Translations under genes and position numbers: made by a program
Shown: positions 8,345 through 16,564 of the stretch, one piece after another
Layout: every line of letters begins with the position of its first letter
How positions within the stretch are numbered: position 1 is the stretch's first letter
The notes under the pieces: generated by a model
What the model was told of the DNA's origin: nothing
The model's input: only the letters and a program-made list of their open reading frames with translations
The model's database searches: none
Assembly: GCF_947498805.1 (NCBI RefSeq)
Contig: NZ_CANMLT010000004.1
Span: forward strand, 62,001 to 126,000
Length of the DNA stretch: 64,000 bases
Origin: an uncultured Tenacibaculum sp.
Lineage (GTDB): Bacteria > Bacteroidota > Bacteroidia > Flavobacteriales > Flavobacteriaceae
Reading direction: 5' to 3'

Positions 8345-10549
8345 ATGAGAAAATTGCTACTATATATTTTATTTCTTCCATTGTTTGTTTTAGCACAGGA
8401 ACAACCCAAAATAGGTTTGGTACTAAGTGGAGGCGGAGCTAAAGGATTTGCTCATATTGGAGTGTTAAAAGAATTAGAAAAAGCAGGAGTACAAGTTGAT
8501 TATATTGGAGGTACCAGTATGGGAAGTATTGTAGGCGGTTTGTACGCGTCTGGCTATTCTCCTGAACAAATTGAAAAAATAGTAGTAGACATTGATTTTG
8601 TGTCTTTGCTACAAGATGAAATTCCTAGAAGAGAAAAACCGTTTTTTAAGAAGGAGTATGGTGAGAAGTATGCTATTTCCTTACCGATTAAAAAAGATGG
8701 CTTAGGATTACCGCTAGGACTTTCAAAAGGACAAAATGTATTAAACTTCTTAACTGAATTATTAGCTCCTGTTGATGATGTCAATGATTTTTCAAAACTT
8801 CCAATACCTTTTTATTGTGTAGCAACTAACATAGAAACTAGTGAAGAAGTTGTGTTAGAGAAAGGATCTTTACCACTGGCGCTTAGAGCAAGTGCCGCTT
8901 TTCCTTCTTTATTAAATCCAGTTGAGGTAGATGGTAAATTGTTAGTGGATGGTGGTGTAGTGAACAACTTTCCTGTAAATATTATGAAGAAAAAGGGAGT
9001 TGATTTGATCATTGGTGTAAATGTACAAGGACAGTTGTTAAAAAGGGAAGAATTATCTTCTATAGCCTCTTTGTTAATGCAGATTATTAACTTTCAGATG
9101 TATAAAAGATCTGATGAGCAGGTTGAATTACTCGATATATACATGAGGCCAGATATATTAGAGTATAGTGTAATTTCTTTTGACAAAAAAGAAGGAATTA
9201 TAAGAGAAGGAATAAAATCAGCTAAACCTTATAAGGCAGTTTTTGATAGTATAGCCAAGCTTCAGACAAATAAAACAATTAGACCTAAAATCAAATTAGA
9301 ACAAAGCAAATTCTTAATAGATAGAATTGTTATCAATGGAAACAAAAACTATACAAATAATTACGTTTTAGGGAAGTTACAGCTAAAAGAAGGAGATAGT
9401 TCTTCTTATAAAATGATCTCAAAAAAAATAGGAACCTTAACGGCAACAAATAATTTTAAAAGAATAGACTATCATTTAGAGCCATCATTTAAAGGGAAAA
9501 AATTAGTGGTAAGTTTAAAAGAAGATGAAATAGAACGCTTTGTACGTTTAGGTTTACATTATGATTTGTTGTATAAATCGGCAGTATTACTGGGTTATAA
9601 CCATAAGAAGTTATTGTTTCAGAACGATGAGTTGTTATTTGATTTGGGAGTTGGAGATAGAATTCGATATAATTTAGAGTATTTTATAGATAATGGGTTG
9701 GCTCCTAGTTTTGGATTTTCATCGAGGTATAATTCTTTTAAAAACAATTTCCCATTTAATGAGCAGGTAAATAATATAAATGCCAAGTACGAAGATTTTA
9801 CGAATAAACTTTTTGTACAAACAACTTTAGATAAAAAGTTCGCATTAGGGATTGGATTAGAGAATAAAAAAATTAAAGTATCCACAGAAACCATTTTAGA
9901 CCCTAGCGGAGAAGAAGTTATTTTTGATAATAGCAATTATATTAATTCATTCCTCTTTTTAAAGCTAGACACATTTGATAAGAAGTTGTTCCCTACCAAA
10001 GGGTTTCGTGCAGACATAGGTTTTAAATGGTATATGTGGTCAGATAGAAATGACAGGTTAAACGATTTTCATAGTAGTGCACAACAACCATTTCAACAAT
10101 TTTCTCAACTGCAAGGTAGTGTTAGTTTTGCCACTACATTCATGGATAAATTGACCTTTCAATATATTTCAGATGCAGGGTATACCTTAGGAAAAAAATC
10201 ATCTTTAATTTTCGACTACCGACTAGGAGGATATAATCAGAACTTCATTAATAATTTTGTTCCTTTTTATGGGTATGATGTATCGGAATTAGTAAACCAG
10301 TCTTTTTTAAGATCTGAGTTTAACTTTAGATATGAGGTTTTTGATAAGCAATACGCTTCTTTTATAGCGAATTATGCTAGAGTTGAAGAAGATGTTTTAA
10401 AAAGCGGAAGTTTATTTAAAAATACCAAATCAGGGTATGCAGTAGGATATAGTCTAGAAACTTTCTTAGGACCTATAGAAATAAAGTATAGCTGGTCGCC
10501 AGACCATGATGAGAAGTATTGGTTACTCAACCTAGGATTCTGGTTTTAA
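8345..10549 (+). CDS. Patatin-like phospholipase fused to an Omp85-type beta-barrel
   Basis: This is a 734-residue outer-membrane lipase-like protein. A signal peptide (1-17, ending VLAQ) is followed by a patatin domain with the oxyanion loop SGGGAKG (28-34), the nucleophile elbow GTSMG (Ser58) and the catalytic Asp in DGGVVNN. A POTRA-like segment follows at about 325-400 (FLIDRIVINGNKNYTNNYVLGK). The C-terminal third has the alternating aromatic pattern of a BamA/TamA-like barrel and ends in Phe (LLNLGFWF). The arrangement matches the PlpD-type autotransporters of type Vd. Both catalytic residues are present, so activity is plausible. It lies 5 bases downstream of uvrC. Confidence 0.92.
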   Translation: MRKLLLYILFLPLFVLAQEQPKIGLVLSGGGAKGFAHIGVLKELEKAGVQVDYIGGTSMGSIVGGLYASGYSPEQIEKIVVDIDFVSLLQDEIPRREKPFFKKEYGEKYAISLPIKKDGLGLPLGLSKGQNVLNFLTELLAPVDDVNDFSKLPIPFYCVATNIETSEEVVLEKGSLPLALRASAAFPSLLNPVEVDGKLLVDGGVVNNFPVNIMKKKGVDLIIGVNVQGQLLKREELSSIASLLMQIINFQMYKRSDEQVELLDIYMRPDILEYSVISFDKKEGIIREGIKSAKPYKAVFDSIAKLQTNKTIRPKIKLEQSKFLIDRIVINGNKNYTNNYVLGKLQLKEGDSSSYKMISKKIGTLTATNNFKRIDYHLEPSFKGKKLVVSLKEDEIERFVRLGLHYDLLYKSAVLLGYNHKKLLFQNDELLFDLGVGDRIRYNLEYFIDNGLAPSFGFSSRYNSFKNNFPFNEQVNNINAKYEDFTNKLFVQTTLDKKFALGIGLENKKIKVSTETILDPSGEEVIFDNSNYINSFLFLKLDTFDKKLFPTKGFRADIGFKWYMWSDRNDRLNDFHSSAQQPFQQFSQLQGSVSFATTFMDKLTFQYISDAGYTLGKKSSLIFDYRLGGYNQNFINNFVPFYGYDVSELVNQSFLRSEFNFRYEVFDKQYASFIANYARVEEDVLKSGSLFKNTKSGYAVGYSLETFLGPIEIKYSWSPDHDEKYWLLNLGFWF

Positions 10550-10554
10550 AGCAT

Positions 10555-10589
10555 AAAAAAAGCTCAATTCTATTAGAATTGAGCTTTTT
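10555..10589. terminator. Bidirectional intrinsic terminator between the patatin gene and RNase G
   Basis: Arms AGCTCAATTCT (10561-10571) and AGAATTGAGCT (10575-10585) pair perfectly around ATT. An A-run precedes and a T-run follows, so it can end transcripts from both sides. Confidence 0.9.
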
Positions 10590-10610
10590 ATTTCATAATA
10601 AGATAATGCC

Positions 10611-12161
10611 TTACTTACTTTTTTTCTTCTTCTTTTTATCAAAGAAAAATTTGTATTGTAAGTATTGGTAAGCATCTCTAGGTAAAACTTTTATCCACTT
10701 TTTGTGTCTTACAAACCATTTAAAACGAATTGAATTTACTCCTTTAGTTAAATAGGCAGCTATAAATGGATGTACGTTTAAAGTAATATTCTTGTTGTTG
10801 TTATTACTGATGATACGTTCCAATTCTGCTTCTATTTTTTCAACTAATACAATAGGAGCTTCCACTTCGCCATCTCCATTACTTGGATTTGGTTCGCGAG
10901 TTTTTATATGTAATTCAGGTCGTACACGTTGTCTTGTAATTTGTACTAATCCAAATTTACTCGGAGGTAAAATTTTGTGTTTTGTACGGTCTAAAGACAT
11001 CGCTTCTTTAAGGTGTTGATATAAAACTTGACGATTTTCTGCCGATTTCATATCGATAAAATCAACTACTATAATTCCTCCCATGTCACGTAATTGTAAC
11101 TGGCGAGCGATTTCAGTAGCTGCAATTAAATTAACTTCTAATGCAGTTTCTTCTTGACTTTTAGCTTTGTTTGATCTATTACCGCTATTTACATCAATAA
11201 CGTGCAAAGCTTCTGTGTGCTCAATAACTAAATAAGCACCTTTACTCATAGAAACTGTTTTTCCAAACGATGTTTTAATTTGTCGTTCTATACCGAATTT
11301 CTCAAAAATAGGTGTTTGCGAACGATGTAATTTTACAATCTTTTCTTTTTCAGGATATATTTCTTGTAAATATTCCTTGATTTCTATTTTTAATGCTTCA
11401 TCGTTGGTAATGATACTTGTAAAAGAATCGTTCATCACATCTCTTAGTATGGAAGATGCTCTGTTTAACTCGCTTAATATTTTGGTTGGTGTGTTTTGAT
11501 TTGAAATACGTTTACACATACTTTTCCAACGCTCTAACGAGTTTTGTAAATCTTTATCTAGTTCTGCTACCTTTTTACCCTCGGCAACAGTACGTAAAAT
11601 AAGTCCAAACCCTTTTGGCTTGATACTTCTTGCTAATTTTTTTAAACGTTCTTTTTCTTTGTTATCTTGTATCTTTTGTGATACAGATACTCTGTCTGAA
11701 AAAGGAACTAATACTAAAAATCTACCAGCAATAGACAACTCAGAACTTATTCGAGGTCCTTTGGTAGAAATGGGTTCTTTTACAATTTGTACTAATAAAT
11801 TTTGACCTGATTTTAGTACGTCAATAATACTTCCGTCTTTATTAATATCTTCTTCAGAACGGAAGTTTTTTAAAGTGAACTCTTTGTATTTACCTGTGCT
11901 TACTTTCTTAATGAACTTATTCAAAGATTGTACTTGCGGACCTAAATCATGATAGTGTAAAAAACCATCTTTAGGATAACCTACATTTACAAATGCAGCG
12001 TTTAAGCCAGACATTACTTTACCAATTTTAGCAAGAAAAATATCTCCTACTGAAAATTTGTTGTCGTTTGTCTCTTTGTTTAGTTCAATAAGTTTACCAT
12101 CTCGTAGTAAGGCAAAATCAATATCAGAAGAATTTGAACGAATAATTAATTCTGTTTTCAT
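10611..12161 (-). CDS. rng: Ribonuclease G/E-family endoribonuclease
   Basis: This single-strand-specific endoribonuclease acts in rRNA 5'-end maturation and mRNA turnover. The 516-residue length fits RNase G and lacks the long RNase E scaffold tail. An S1 RNA-binding domain spans about residues 38-130 (VGDIFLAKIGKVMSGLNAAFVNVG). The catalytic Asp residues sit in HVIDVNSGNR and IIVVDFIDM. The CPxCxG zinc link used by proteobacterial RNase E/G for dimerisation is missing: the stretch after QITRQRVRPE has no cysteine. The C-terminus is strongly basic (KKKKKKSK). It lies downstream of the HU and 29-residue genes on the same strand, separated from them by a terminator. Confidence 0.92.
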   Translation of the reverse strand: MKTELIIRSNSSDIDFALLRDGKLIELNKETNDNKFSVGDIFLAKIGKVMSGLNAAFVNVGYPKDGFLHYHDLGPQVQSLNKFIKKVSTGKYKEFTLKNFRSEEDINKDGSIIDVLKSGQNLLVQIVKEPISTKGPRISSELSIAGRFLVLVPFSDRVSVSQKIQDNKEKERLKKLARSIKPKGFGLILRTVAEGKKVAELDKDLQNSLERWKSMCKRISNQNTPTKILSELNRASSILRDVMNDSFTSIITNDEALKIEIKEYLQEIYPEKEKIVKLHRSQTPIFEKFGIERQIKTSFGKTVSMSKGAYLVIEHTEALHVIDVNSGNRSNKAKSQEETALEVNLIAATEIARQLQLRDMGGIIVVDFIDMKSAENRQVLYQHLKEAMSLDRTKHKILPPSKFGLVQITRQRVRPELHIKTREPNPSNGDGEVEAPIVLVEKIEAELERIISNNNNKNITLNVHPFIAAYLTKGVNSIRFKWFVRHKKWIKVLPRDAYQYLQYKFFFDKKKKKKSK

Positions 12162-12295
12162 CTGAAAAGATTTTTAGCCAACACAATGCTATGAATTGTG
12201 CAGACGGATTAAAATTTGTGAACAGGTATTAAAAAACCAATTAAGGTTTTATAACCATGATTTCAATGAACTTTTAAGCTATATAAGCAAAACGG

Positions 12296-12321
12296 AAAAA
12301 GTAAGCTACTGCTTACTTTTT
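12296..12321 (-). terminator. Terminator overlapping the end of the 29-residue gene
   Basis: Arms AAAAAGTAAGC (12296-12306) and GCTTACTTTTT (12311-12321) pair perfectly around TACT. The stop codon of the small basic gene lies inside the right arm, so the hairpin closes that short transcript. Confidence 0.8.
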
Positions 12322-12402
12322 CTTATGACGGTTTGCTCTTGCTCTTTTTTTTCTTTTGTGTGTAGAGATCTTAGCTCTCTTTCTTTTTTTACCACTTGGC
12401 AT
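12313..12402 (-). CDS. 29-residue highly basic protein, probably ribosomal
   Basis: This short reading frame begins MPSGKKRKRAKISTHKRKKR and ends RARANRHKKK. Of 29 residues, 18 are Lys, Arg or His, and none is acidic or aromatic. Near-identical peptides occur across Bacteroidota just beside HU or RNase G genes (from memory, not searched). The gene is followed at once by a strong terminator and sits between HU and rng on the same strand. Composition suggests an rRNA-binding protein. One candidate is bL38, the small ribosomal protein reported from Flavobacterium johnsoniae; I cannot confirm that identity from the sequence. Confidence 0.8.
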   Translation of the reverse strand: MPSGKKRKRAKISTHKRKKRARANRHKKK

Positions 12403-12420
12403 AATTAAAATGTTTTTAAT

Positions 12421-12436
12421 AAAACCCTAGGGTTTT
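12421..12436 (-). terminator. Palindromic terminator after HU
   Basis: AAAACCCTAGGGTTTT is a perfect 16-base palindrome just beyond the HU stop. Read on the minus strand it is followed by a T/A-rich run, consistent with a weak intrinsic terminator or partial read-through to the 29-residue gene. Confidence 0.5.
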
Positions 12437-12457
12437 GGTTAATATAATATCGTGTAA

Positions 12458-12757
12458 TTACTTTGTTTCTTCAACTTTTACCTTAGCCTTAACTCCTTCT
12501 GTAAATACTTTTGAAGGTTTAAAAGCTGGAATATTGTGTGCAGGAATTTTGATAGTAGTATTTTTAGAAATATTTCTACCAGTTTTTTCTGCTCTTGTTT
12601 TGATAATAAAGCTACCAAAACCTCTTAAATAAACATTATCGCCACTTTCTAATGCACCTTTTACCTCTTCCATAAACGCTTCAACAGTCGCTAAAACATC
12701 TGCTTTTTCAATTCCGCTCTTATCTGAAATCTTTGATACGATATCTGCTTTTGTCAT
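12458..12757 (-). CDS. HU/IHF-family histone-like DNA-binding protein
   Basis: This is a 99-residue nucleoid protein of the HU/IHF family. MTKADIVSKISDKSG opens the dimerisation helices, GFGSFIIKTRAEKTGRNI is the beta-arm entry and IPAHNIPAFKPSK is the conserved C-terminal signature. The start at 12757 is chosen over an in-frame ATG 15 codons upstream because the family begins at MTK, and because the upstream frame would run into the promoter box. A good promoter lies about 45 bases upstream. It is divergent from mutY and heads a minus-strand group with the 29-residue basic protein and RNase G. Confidence 0.94.
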   Translation of the reverse strand: MTKADIVSKISDKSGIEKADVLATVEAFMEEVKGALESGDNVYLRGFGSFIIKTRAEKTGRNISKNTTIKIPAHNIPAFKPSKVFTEGVKAKVKVEETK

Positions 12758-12799
12758 TATAAATATTTTTTGATTTGTTTTCTTTAAAAATTGAGGATG

Positions 12800-12830
12800 C
12801 AAATATATGATAATTAATCTATTCCGAAAA
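12800..12830 (-). promoter_or_regulatory. Promoter of the HU gene
   Basis: On the minus strand TTTT (12830-12827), exactly 19 bases, then TATATTTG (12807-12800) closely fits the Bacteroidota promoter TTTG-N19-TAnnTTTG, with one mismatch in the -33 element. The spacing to the HU ATG leaves a leader of roughly 35 bases. Confidence 0.7.
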
Positions 12831-12890
12831 TTTTTAAGATTAAAATTATCTTACGAAAATACAGTACTTTCGCATTGCAAATTTCAGAAA

Positions 12891-13940
12891 ATGAATTTTA
12901 ATAACAAATTGAAACACTGGTATTTACAAAATAACAGAGAACTTCCTTGGCGAAAAACTAAAGATCCATACCATATTTGGTTAAGCGAAATCATGCTTCA
13001 ACAAACGCGAGTAGCACAAGGTTTGCCGTACTATTTAAGGTATATAGAGGCTTTCCCAACGGTGTTTCATTTGGCAGAAGCATCTGAAGAAAAGGTGTTA
13101 AAACTGTGGCAAGGCTTGGGGTATTACTCTAGAGCTAGAAATTTGCATTTCACAGCTAAATACATCGCAAACGAATTAAATGGAGAATTTCCTGGAAATT
13201 ATAAAGATTTGTTAAAATTAAAAGGAGTGGGTGATTATACCGCCTCAGCCATTGCTTCAATTTGTTTTAATGAAGCTGCTGCAGTGGTAGATGGTAATGT
13301 ATATAGAGTGCTTTCTAGATATTTTGGAATTGAAACACCTATTAATTCAACAAAAGGAATTAAAGAGTTTAAAGAATTGGCACAAACACTCATAGATACA
13401 AAGGAACCTGGAGTGTATAATCAGGCTATTATGGATTTTGGAGCATTACATTGTAAACCCCAAAAACCATTGTGTGATGAATGTCATATAAGTTCGAGTT
13501 GTGTTGCTTTAGAAAAAGACTTGGTAGGCACCTTACCTATTAAGGAGAAAAAGATAAAGGTTCGAAAACGATACTTTAATTATTTAGTATTGAAAACTGC
13601 AAATGGATATACCATGTTAAATGAAAGAAAAGGTAAAGGTATTTGGCAAGGGTTGTATGAGTTCCCCTTAGTAGAAACTCAAAAACCTATTGAATCAGTT
13701 AAAGAATTGATTAATGATAAAGGTTTTGAAGATTTATTTCAATCGGATGTTTCTATTTCATTGTTTAATACCAAAGATGTGGTACATAAGTTGTCACACC
13801 AACATTTGTATACAAAGTTTTGGGTAATAGAAATAGAGAAACATATAAAAGCAACTATAAAATGGAATGAGGTTGAAGAATATCCAGTTCCTGTTTTAAT
13901 AGATAAGTTTTTAACCAATTTTAAAAAGGACAAAATCTAA
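12891..13940 (+). CDS. mutY: A/G-specific adenine DNA glycosylase MutY
   Basis: MutY removes adenine mispaired with 8-oxoguanine. This 349-residue protein shows ELPWRKTKDPYHIWLSE and LQQTRV, the helix-hairpin-helix LKGVGDYTASAI, the catalytic Asp in AVVDGNVYRV, and the [4Fe-4S] loop with spacing C-x6-C-x2-C-x5-C (CKPQKPLCDECHISSSC). The C-terminal NUDIX-like domain that reads 8-oxoG follows (about 230-345). The start is the ATG of MNFNNKLKHWY; an upstream ATG would add 28 residues that overlap the HU promoter. ssb follows after 38 bases with its own -7 box. Confidence 0.95.
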   Translation: MNFNNKLKHWYLQNNRELPWRKTKDPYHIWLSEIMLQQTRVAQGLPYYLRYIEAFPTVFHLAEASEEKVLKLWQGLGYYSRARNLHFTAKYIANELNGEFPGNYKDLLKLKGVGDYTASAIASICFNEAAAVVDGNVYRVLSRYFGIETPINSTKGIKEFKELAQTLIDTKEPGVYNQAIMDFGALHCKPQKPLCDECHISSSCVALEKDLVGTLPIKEKKIKVRKRYFNYLVLKTANGYTMLNERKGKGIWQGLYEFPLVETQKPIESVKELINDKGFEDLFQSDVSISLFNTKDVVHKLSHQHLYTKFWVIEIEKHIKATIKWNEVEEYPVPVLIDKFLTNFKKDKI

Positions 13941-13947
13941 AAATTTG

Positions 13948-13955
13948 TATATTTG
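13948..13955 (+). promoter_or_regulatory. Candidate -7 box of ssb
   Basis: TATATTTG is a full TAnnTTTG match 23 bases before the ssb ATG, just after the mutY stop, so the ssb-gldE-gldD group may have its own promoter. No TTG lies 19 bases upstream. Confidence 0.45.
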
Positions 13956-13978
13956 ATTTTATCGTAAATTAAAATGTT

Positions 13979-14419
13979 ATGGCAGGAACAATCAATAAAG
14001 TAATGCTTATTGGGCATTTAGGAGATGAGGTAAAGATGCATTATTTTGAAGGAGGAAACTCTATCGGGCGTTTTCCTTTAGCTACTAACGAAACATATAC
14101 CAATCGTCAAACAGGAGAGCGTATCACAAATACCGAATGGCATAATATAGTGGTACGAAATAAGTTGGCAGAGATTTGTGAAAAATACCTTTCAAAAGGA
14201 GATAGAGTATATTGTGAAGGTAGAATAAAAACAAGACAGTACGAGGTCGATGGTCAAAAAAGATATACTACAGAAATTCATGTACAAGACATGACTTTTT
14301 TATCGACTAAGAAGGAAACAAGTGCTCCACCAACGCAAGGACAAAGTAATGCAGGAACACAATCAACAAACCAAGAATCACCAGCTTCTTTTAATGAAGA
14401 TGATGATTTACCATTTTAA
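13979..14419 (+). CDS. ssb: Single-stranded DNA-binding protein
   Basis: SSB coats single-stranded DNA during replication and repair. The 146-residue protein has the OB-fold opening MAGTINKVMLIGHLGDEV, the TEWHNIVV strand and YLSKGDRVYCEGRIKTRQY, then a Gln/Ser-rich flexible linker. It ends with the acidic tip DDDLPF that binds partner proteins. It is the first gene of an ssb-gldE-gldD arrangement that is also known from Flavobacterium johnsoniae. Confidence 0.96.
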   Translation: MAGTINKVMLIGHLGDEVKMHYFEGGNSIGRFPLATNETYTNRQTGERITNTEWHNIVVRNKLAEICEKYLSKGDRVYCEGRIKTRQYEVDGQKRYTTEIHVQDMTFLSTKKETSAPPTQGQSNAGTQSTNQESPASFNEDDDLPF

Positions 14420-14441
14420 TGTATAACTAAAACAAGTTTTT

Positions 14442-15740
14442 TTGGAACCCGATCCCGAATCATTACCATTTCTATTATTAAGTATTGACTCATTAACCAT
14501 ACTAAATTGTGTTGCATTAGTATTGCTTTTAATTAGTTCTGCATTAGTGTCTGGTGCAGAAGTGGCATTTTTCTCAATATCACAAACAGAATTGGATGAA
14601 GTAGCGGAAAGAACAAAAGGAAGAAGTACAGTAGTAAGGTTAATGTCCAATCCTAAAAAACTTTTAGGAACGATCTTAATAACCAATAATTTTATAAATA
14701 TTCTTATTGTTTTATTGTTTGCGGCTTTAGGAGAAGTGTTTTTTGTTGGGTTATCAGATGAGGTAAAGTTTTTTATTGAAGTTGGTTTAGTTACCTTTTT
14801 AATATTATTGTTTGGAGAAGTATTGCCAAAAGTCTACGCTACTCGTAAGTCTTTGCAGTTTGCAGGATTTATGTCGAAACCTATTTTGGTATTAAATACT
14901 TTATTAACCCCCTTAAGTACTGTGCTAATTAAATTAACTAGTATTGTTGAAAATAGACTAGGAAATAGAAACAATAATTTATCCGTAGAACGTCTATCAC
15001 AGGCCTTGGAATTAACTTCGGAAGATGCTACTACTAAAGATGAACAAAAGATTTTAGAAGGAATTGTAACTTTTGGGAATACAGAAACAGTACAGATAAT
15101 GAAACCACGAACAGATGTTTGTGCCATTAGCGATGACGCTAGTTTTACCGAAGTGCTTTCCGTTATCCTCGCAAATGGTTATTCTCGTAACCCTGTGTAT
15201 CATGAAAGTATTGATAACATTAAAGGGGTTTTATATGCAAAAGATTTGTTGGCACATTTAAATAAGAAAAATTTTAAGTGGCAAAGTTTAATCAGAGAAT
15301 CCTTCTTTGTTCCTGAAAACAAGAAATTAGATGATTTGTTAAGTGAATTTCAAGAAAAGAAAATGCACTTAGCTATTGTGGTTGATGAATATGGAGGAAC
15401 AAGCGGTATTGTAACTTTAGAAGATGTTATTGAAGAAATTGTTGGAGATATAAATGATGAATTTGATGATGATGATTTGTCTTATTCTAAGCTTGATGAA
15501 AACAATTTTATTTTTGAAGGAAAAGTTACTGTTAAAGATTTTTGTAGAGTTTTAGAGGAAGATGAAGAAGGTTTTGAAGAAGACAAAGGGGAAAGTGAAA
15601 CGCTGGCTGGATTCATATTAGAAGTATCAGGTAAATTTCCTAAAAAAGGAGAAAAAATAAATTATAAGAACTATACGTTTACTATTGAAGTAGTAGATAA
15701 AAAAAGAATAAAACAAGTTAAAGTTACTCGAAATGCGTAA
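14442..15740 (+). CDS. gldE: Gliding motility-associated protein GldE
   Basis: This is a 432-residue membrane protein of the CNNM/CorC class. A DUF21 transmembrane domain (about 20-200, four segments, with NPKKLLGTILITNN) precedes a CBS pair (about 215-340, HLAIVVDEYGGTSGIVTLED) and a CorC/HlyC C-terminal domain (about 350-430). In F. johnsoniae gldE sits beside gldD and supports gliding and type IX secretion. The start is TTG: MEPDPESLP matches the usual beginning of the family, and no ATG is near. It overlaps gldD by 8 bases, implying translational coupling. Confidence 0.93.
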   Translation: MEPDPESLPFLLLSIDSLTILNCVALVLLLISSALVSGAEVAFFSISQTELDEVAERTKGRSTVVRLMSNPKKLLGTILITNNFINILIVLLFAALGEVFFVGLSDEVKFFIEVGLVTFLILLFGEVLPKVYATRKSLQFAGFMSKPILVLNTLLTPLSTVLIKLTSIVENRLGNRNNNLSVERLSQALELTSEDATTKDEQKILEGIVTFGNTETVQIMKPRTDVCAISDDASFTEVLSVILANGYSRNPVYHESIDNIKGVLYAKDLLAHLNKKNFKWQSLIRESFFVPENKKLDDLLSEFQEKKMHLAIVVDEYGGTSGIVTLEDVIEEIVGDINDEFDDDDLSYSKLDENNFIFEGKVTVKDFCRVLEEDEEGFEEDKGESETLAGFILEVSGKFPKKGEKINYKNYTFTIEVVDKKRIKQVKVTRNA

Positions 15741-16287
15741 GATTTTAGTGTTGATGTTAGTAGTATTGATGGTGAGTTGTGATGAAGAAACTTTACCAAA
15801 ACCAAAAGGTTACTTAAGTTTAAATTATCCTCAAAAAGGATTTAAAAAAATGACTTTAGAAAGACCTTATTCTTTTGAAGTTGCTAAAAACACAGAACAA
15901 AAAAATCTACCTAAAAACTGGATGAAGGTAGAATATCCTGCCTTAAAAGCTTCGGTTGATATTACTTACAGGCCTATAAAAAATAATTTAAGAGAATTAT
16001 TAATGGAGGCTGAAAAGTTAGTGTTTGAGCATGCTATTAAAGCTGATCAAATTACTGCTCCTGTAGAATATGTAAACCCTAGTAGAAATGTATATGGAAG
16101 TTTGTATGAAATAAAAGGAAATGCAGCTTCTCAAGTACAATTCCATGCAACCGATTCTTCAAAAAACTTCTTAAAAGGATCGTTGTTCTTTTATACCAAA
16201 CCTAATTACGATTCACTATTACCAGCTATTGAATATATCAAAGCAGATATGATCAAGATGATGGAAACACTTGAGTGGAAAAAGTAG
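15733..16287 (+). CDS. gldD: Gliding motility lipoprotein GldD
   Basis: GldD is a lipoprotein required for gliding and type IX secretion in Flavobacterium; its exact place in the machine is unclear. The 184-residue protein starts with a short lipoprotein signal (MLVVLMVSC, lipid Cys at about 16). The mature part contains YLSLNYPQKGFK and a conserved YPALKASVDITYRPI segment. The order ssb-gldE-gldD and the 8-base overlap with gldE support the call. It ends 1 base from the convergent 85-residue gene. Confidence 0.93.
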   Translation: MRKILVLMLVVLMVSCDEETLPKPKGYLSLNYPQKGFKKMTLERPYSFEVAKNTEQKNLPKNWMKVEYPALKASVDITYRPIKNNLRELLMEAEKLVFEHAIKADQITAPVEYVNPSRNVYGSLYEIKGNAASQVQFHATDSSKNFLKGSLFFYTKPNYDSLLPAIEYIKADMIKMMETLEWKK

Positions 16288-16288
16288 A

Positions 16289-16546
16289 TTAGTACAAATA
16301 CTTAGTAAAAAGAACGATCAAAATAAAGTAGAAAATTGCACCTAAAATTCTCGCTTGATAAGATTGCTTTAACTTTTTGTCAAAATTAAACTTTTTAAAT
16401 CGTTCAACTTCGGTGTCATTAAAGTCATCTGTAGGAAAAAGACTACGATGACTCATGTTAACAGGGACAAGAAAAAAGCCTAACCATTCATCCCAAGTTA
16501 GTGGTGTGTTTTTTCTTTTAAGAATGTTTTTTTCTTCCTCTGTCAT
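16289..16546 (-). CDS. Small single-helix membrane protein downstream of ctaA
   Basis: I do not recognise this 85-residue protein. It is hydrophilic over about 65 residues (TPLTWDEWLGFFLVPVN, then FPTDDFNDTEVERFKKF) and ends in one membrane helix (about 66-85, ILGAIFYFILIVLFTKYLY). It follows the heme A synthase gene by 18 bases on the same strand, so they are probably cotranscribed. A link to cytochrome oxidase assembly is conceivable but rests only on position. Confidence 0.75.
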   Translation of the reverse strand: MTEEEKNILKRKNTPLTWDEWLGFFLVPVNMSHRSLFPTDDFNDTEVERFKKFNFDKKLKQSYQARILGAIFYFILIVLFTKYLY

Positions 16547-16564
16547 TTCAGTAGATACTAATAA

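Noticed and set aside
12196..12408. A 70-residue plus-strand reading frame
   Set aside because: It is antisense to the 29-residue basic gene and its terminator, has a Cys/Phe/Ser-rich composition unlike a real protein, and shows no family motif.
12807..12890. An ATG 28 codons upstream for MutY
   Set aside because: It overlaps the divergent HU promoter, and the added residues are unlike MutY; the family start fits the ATG at 12891.
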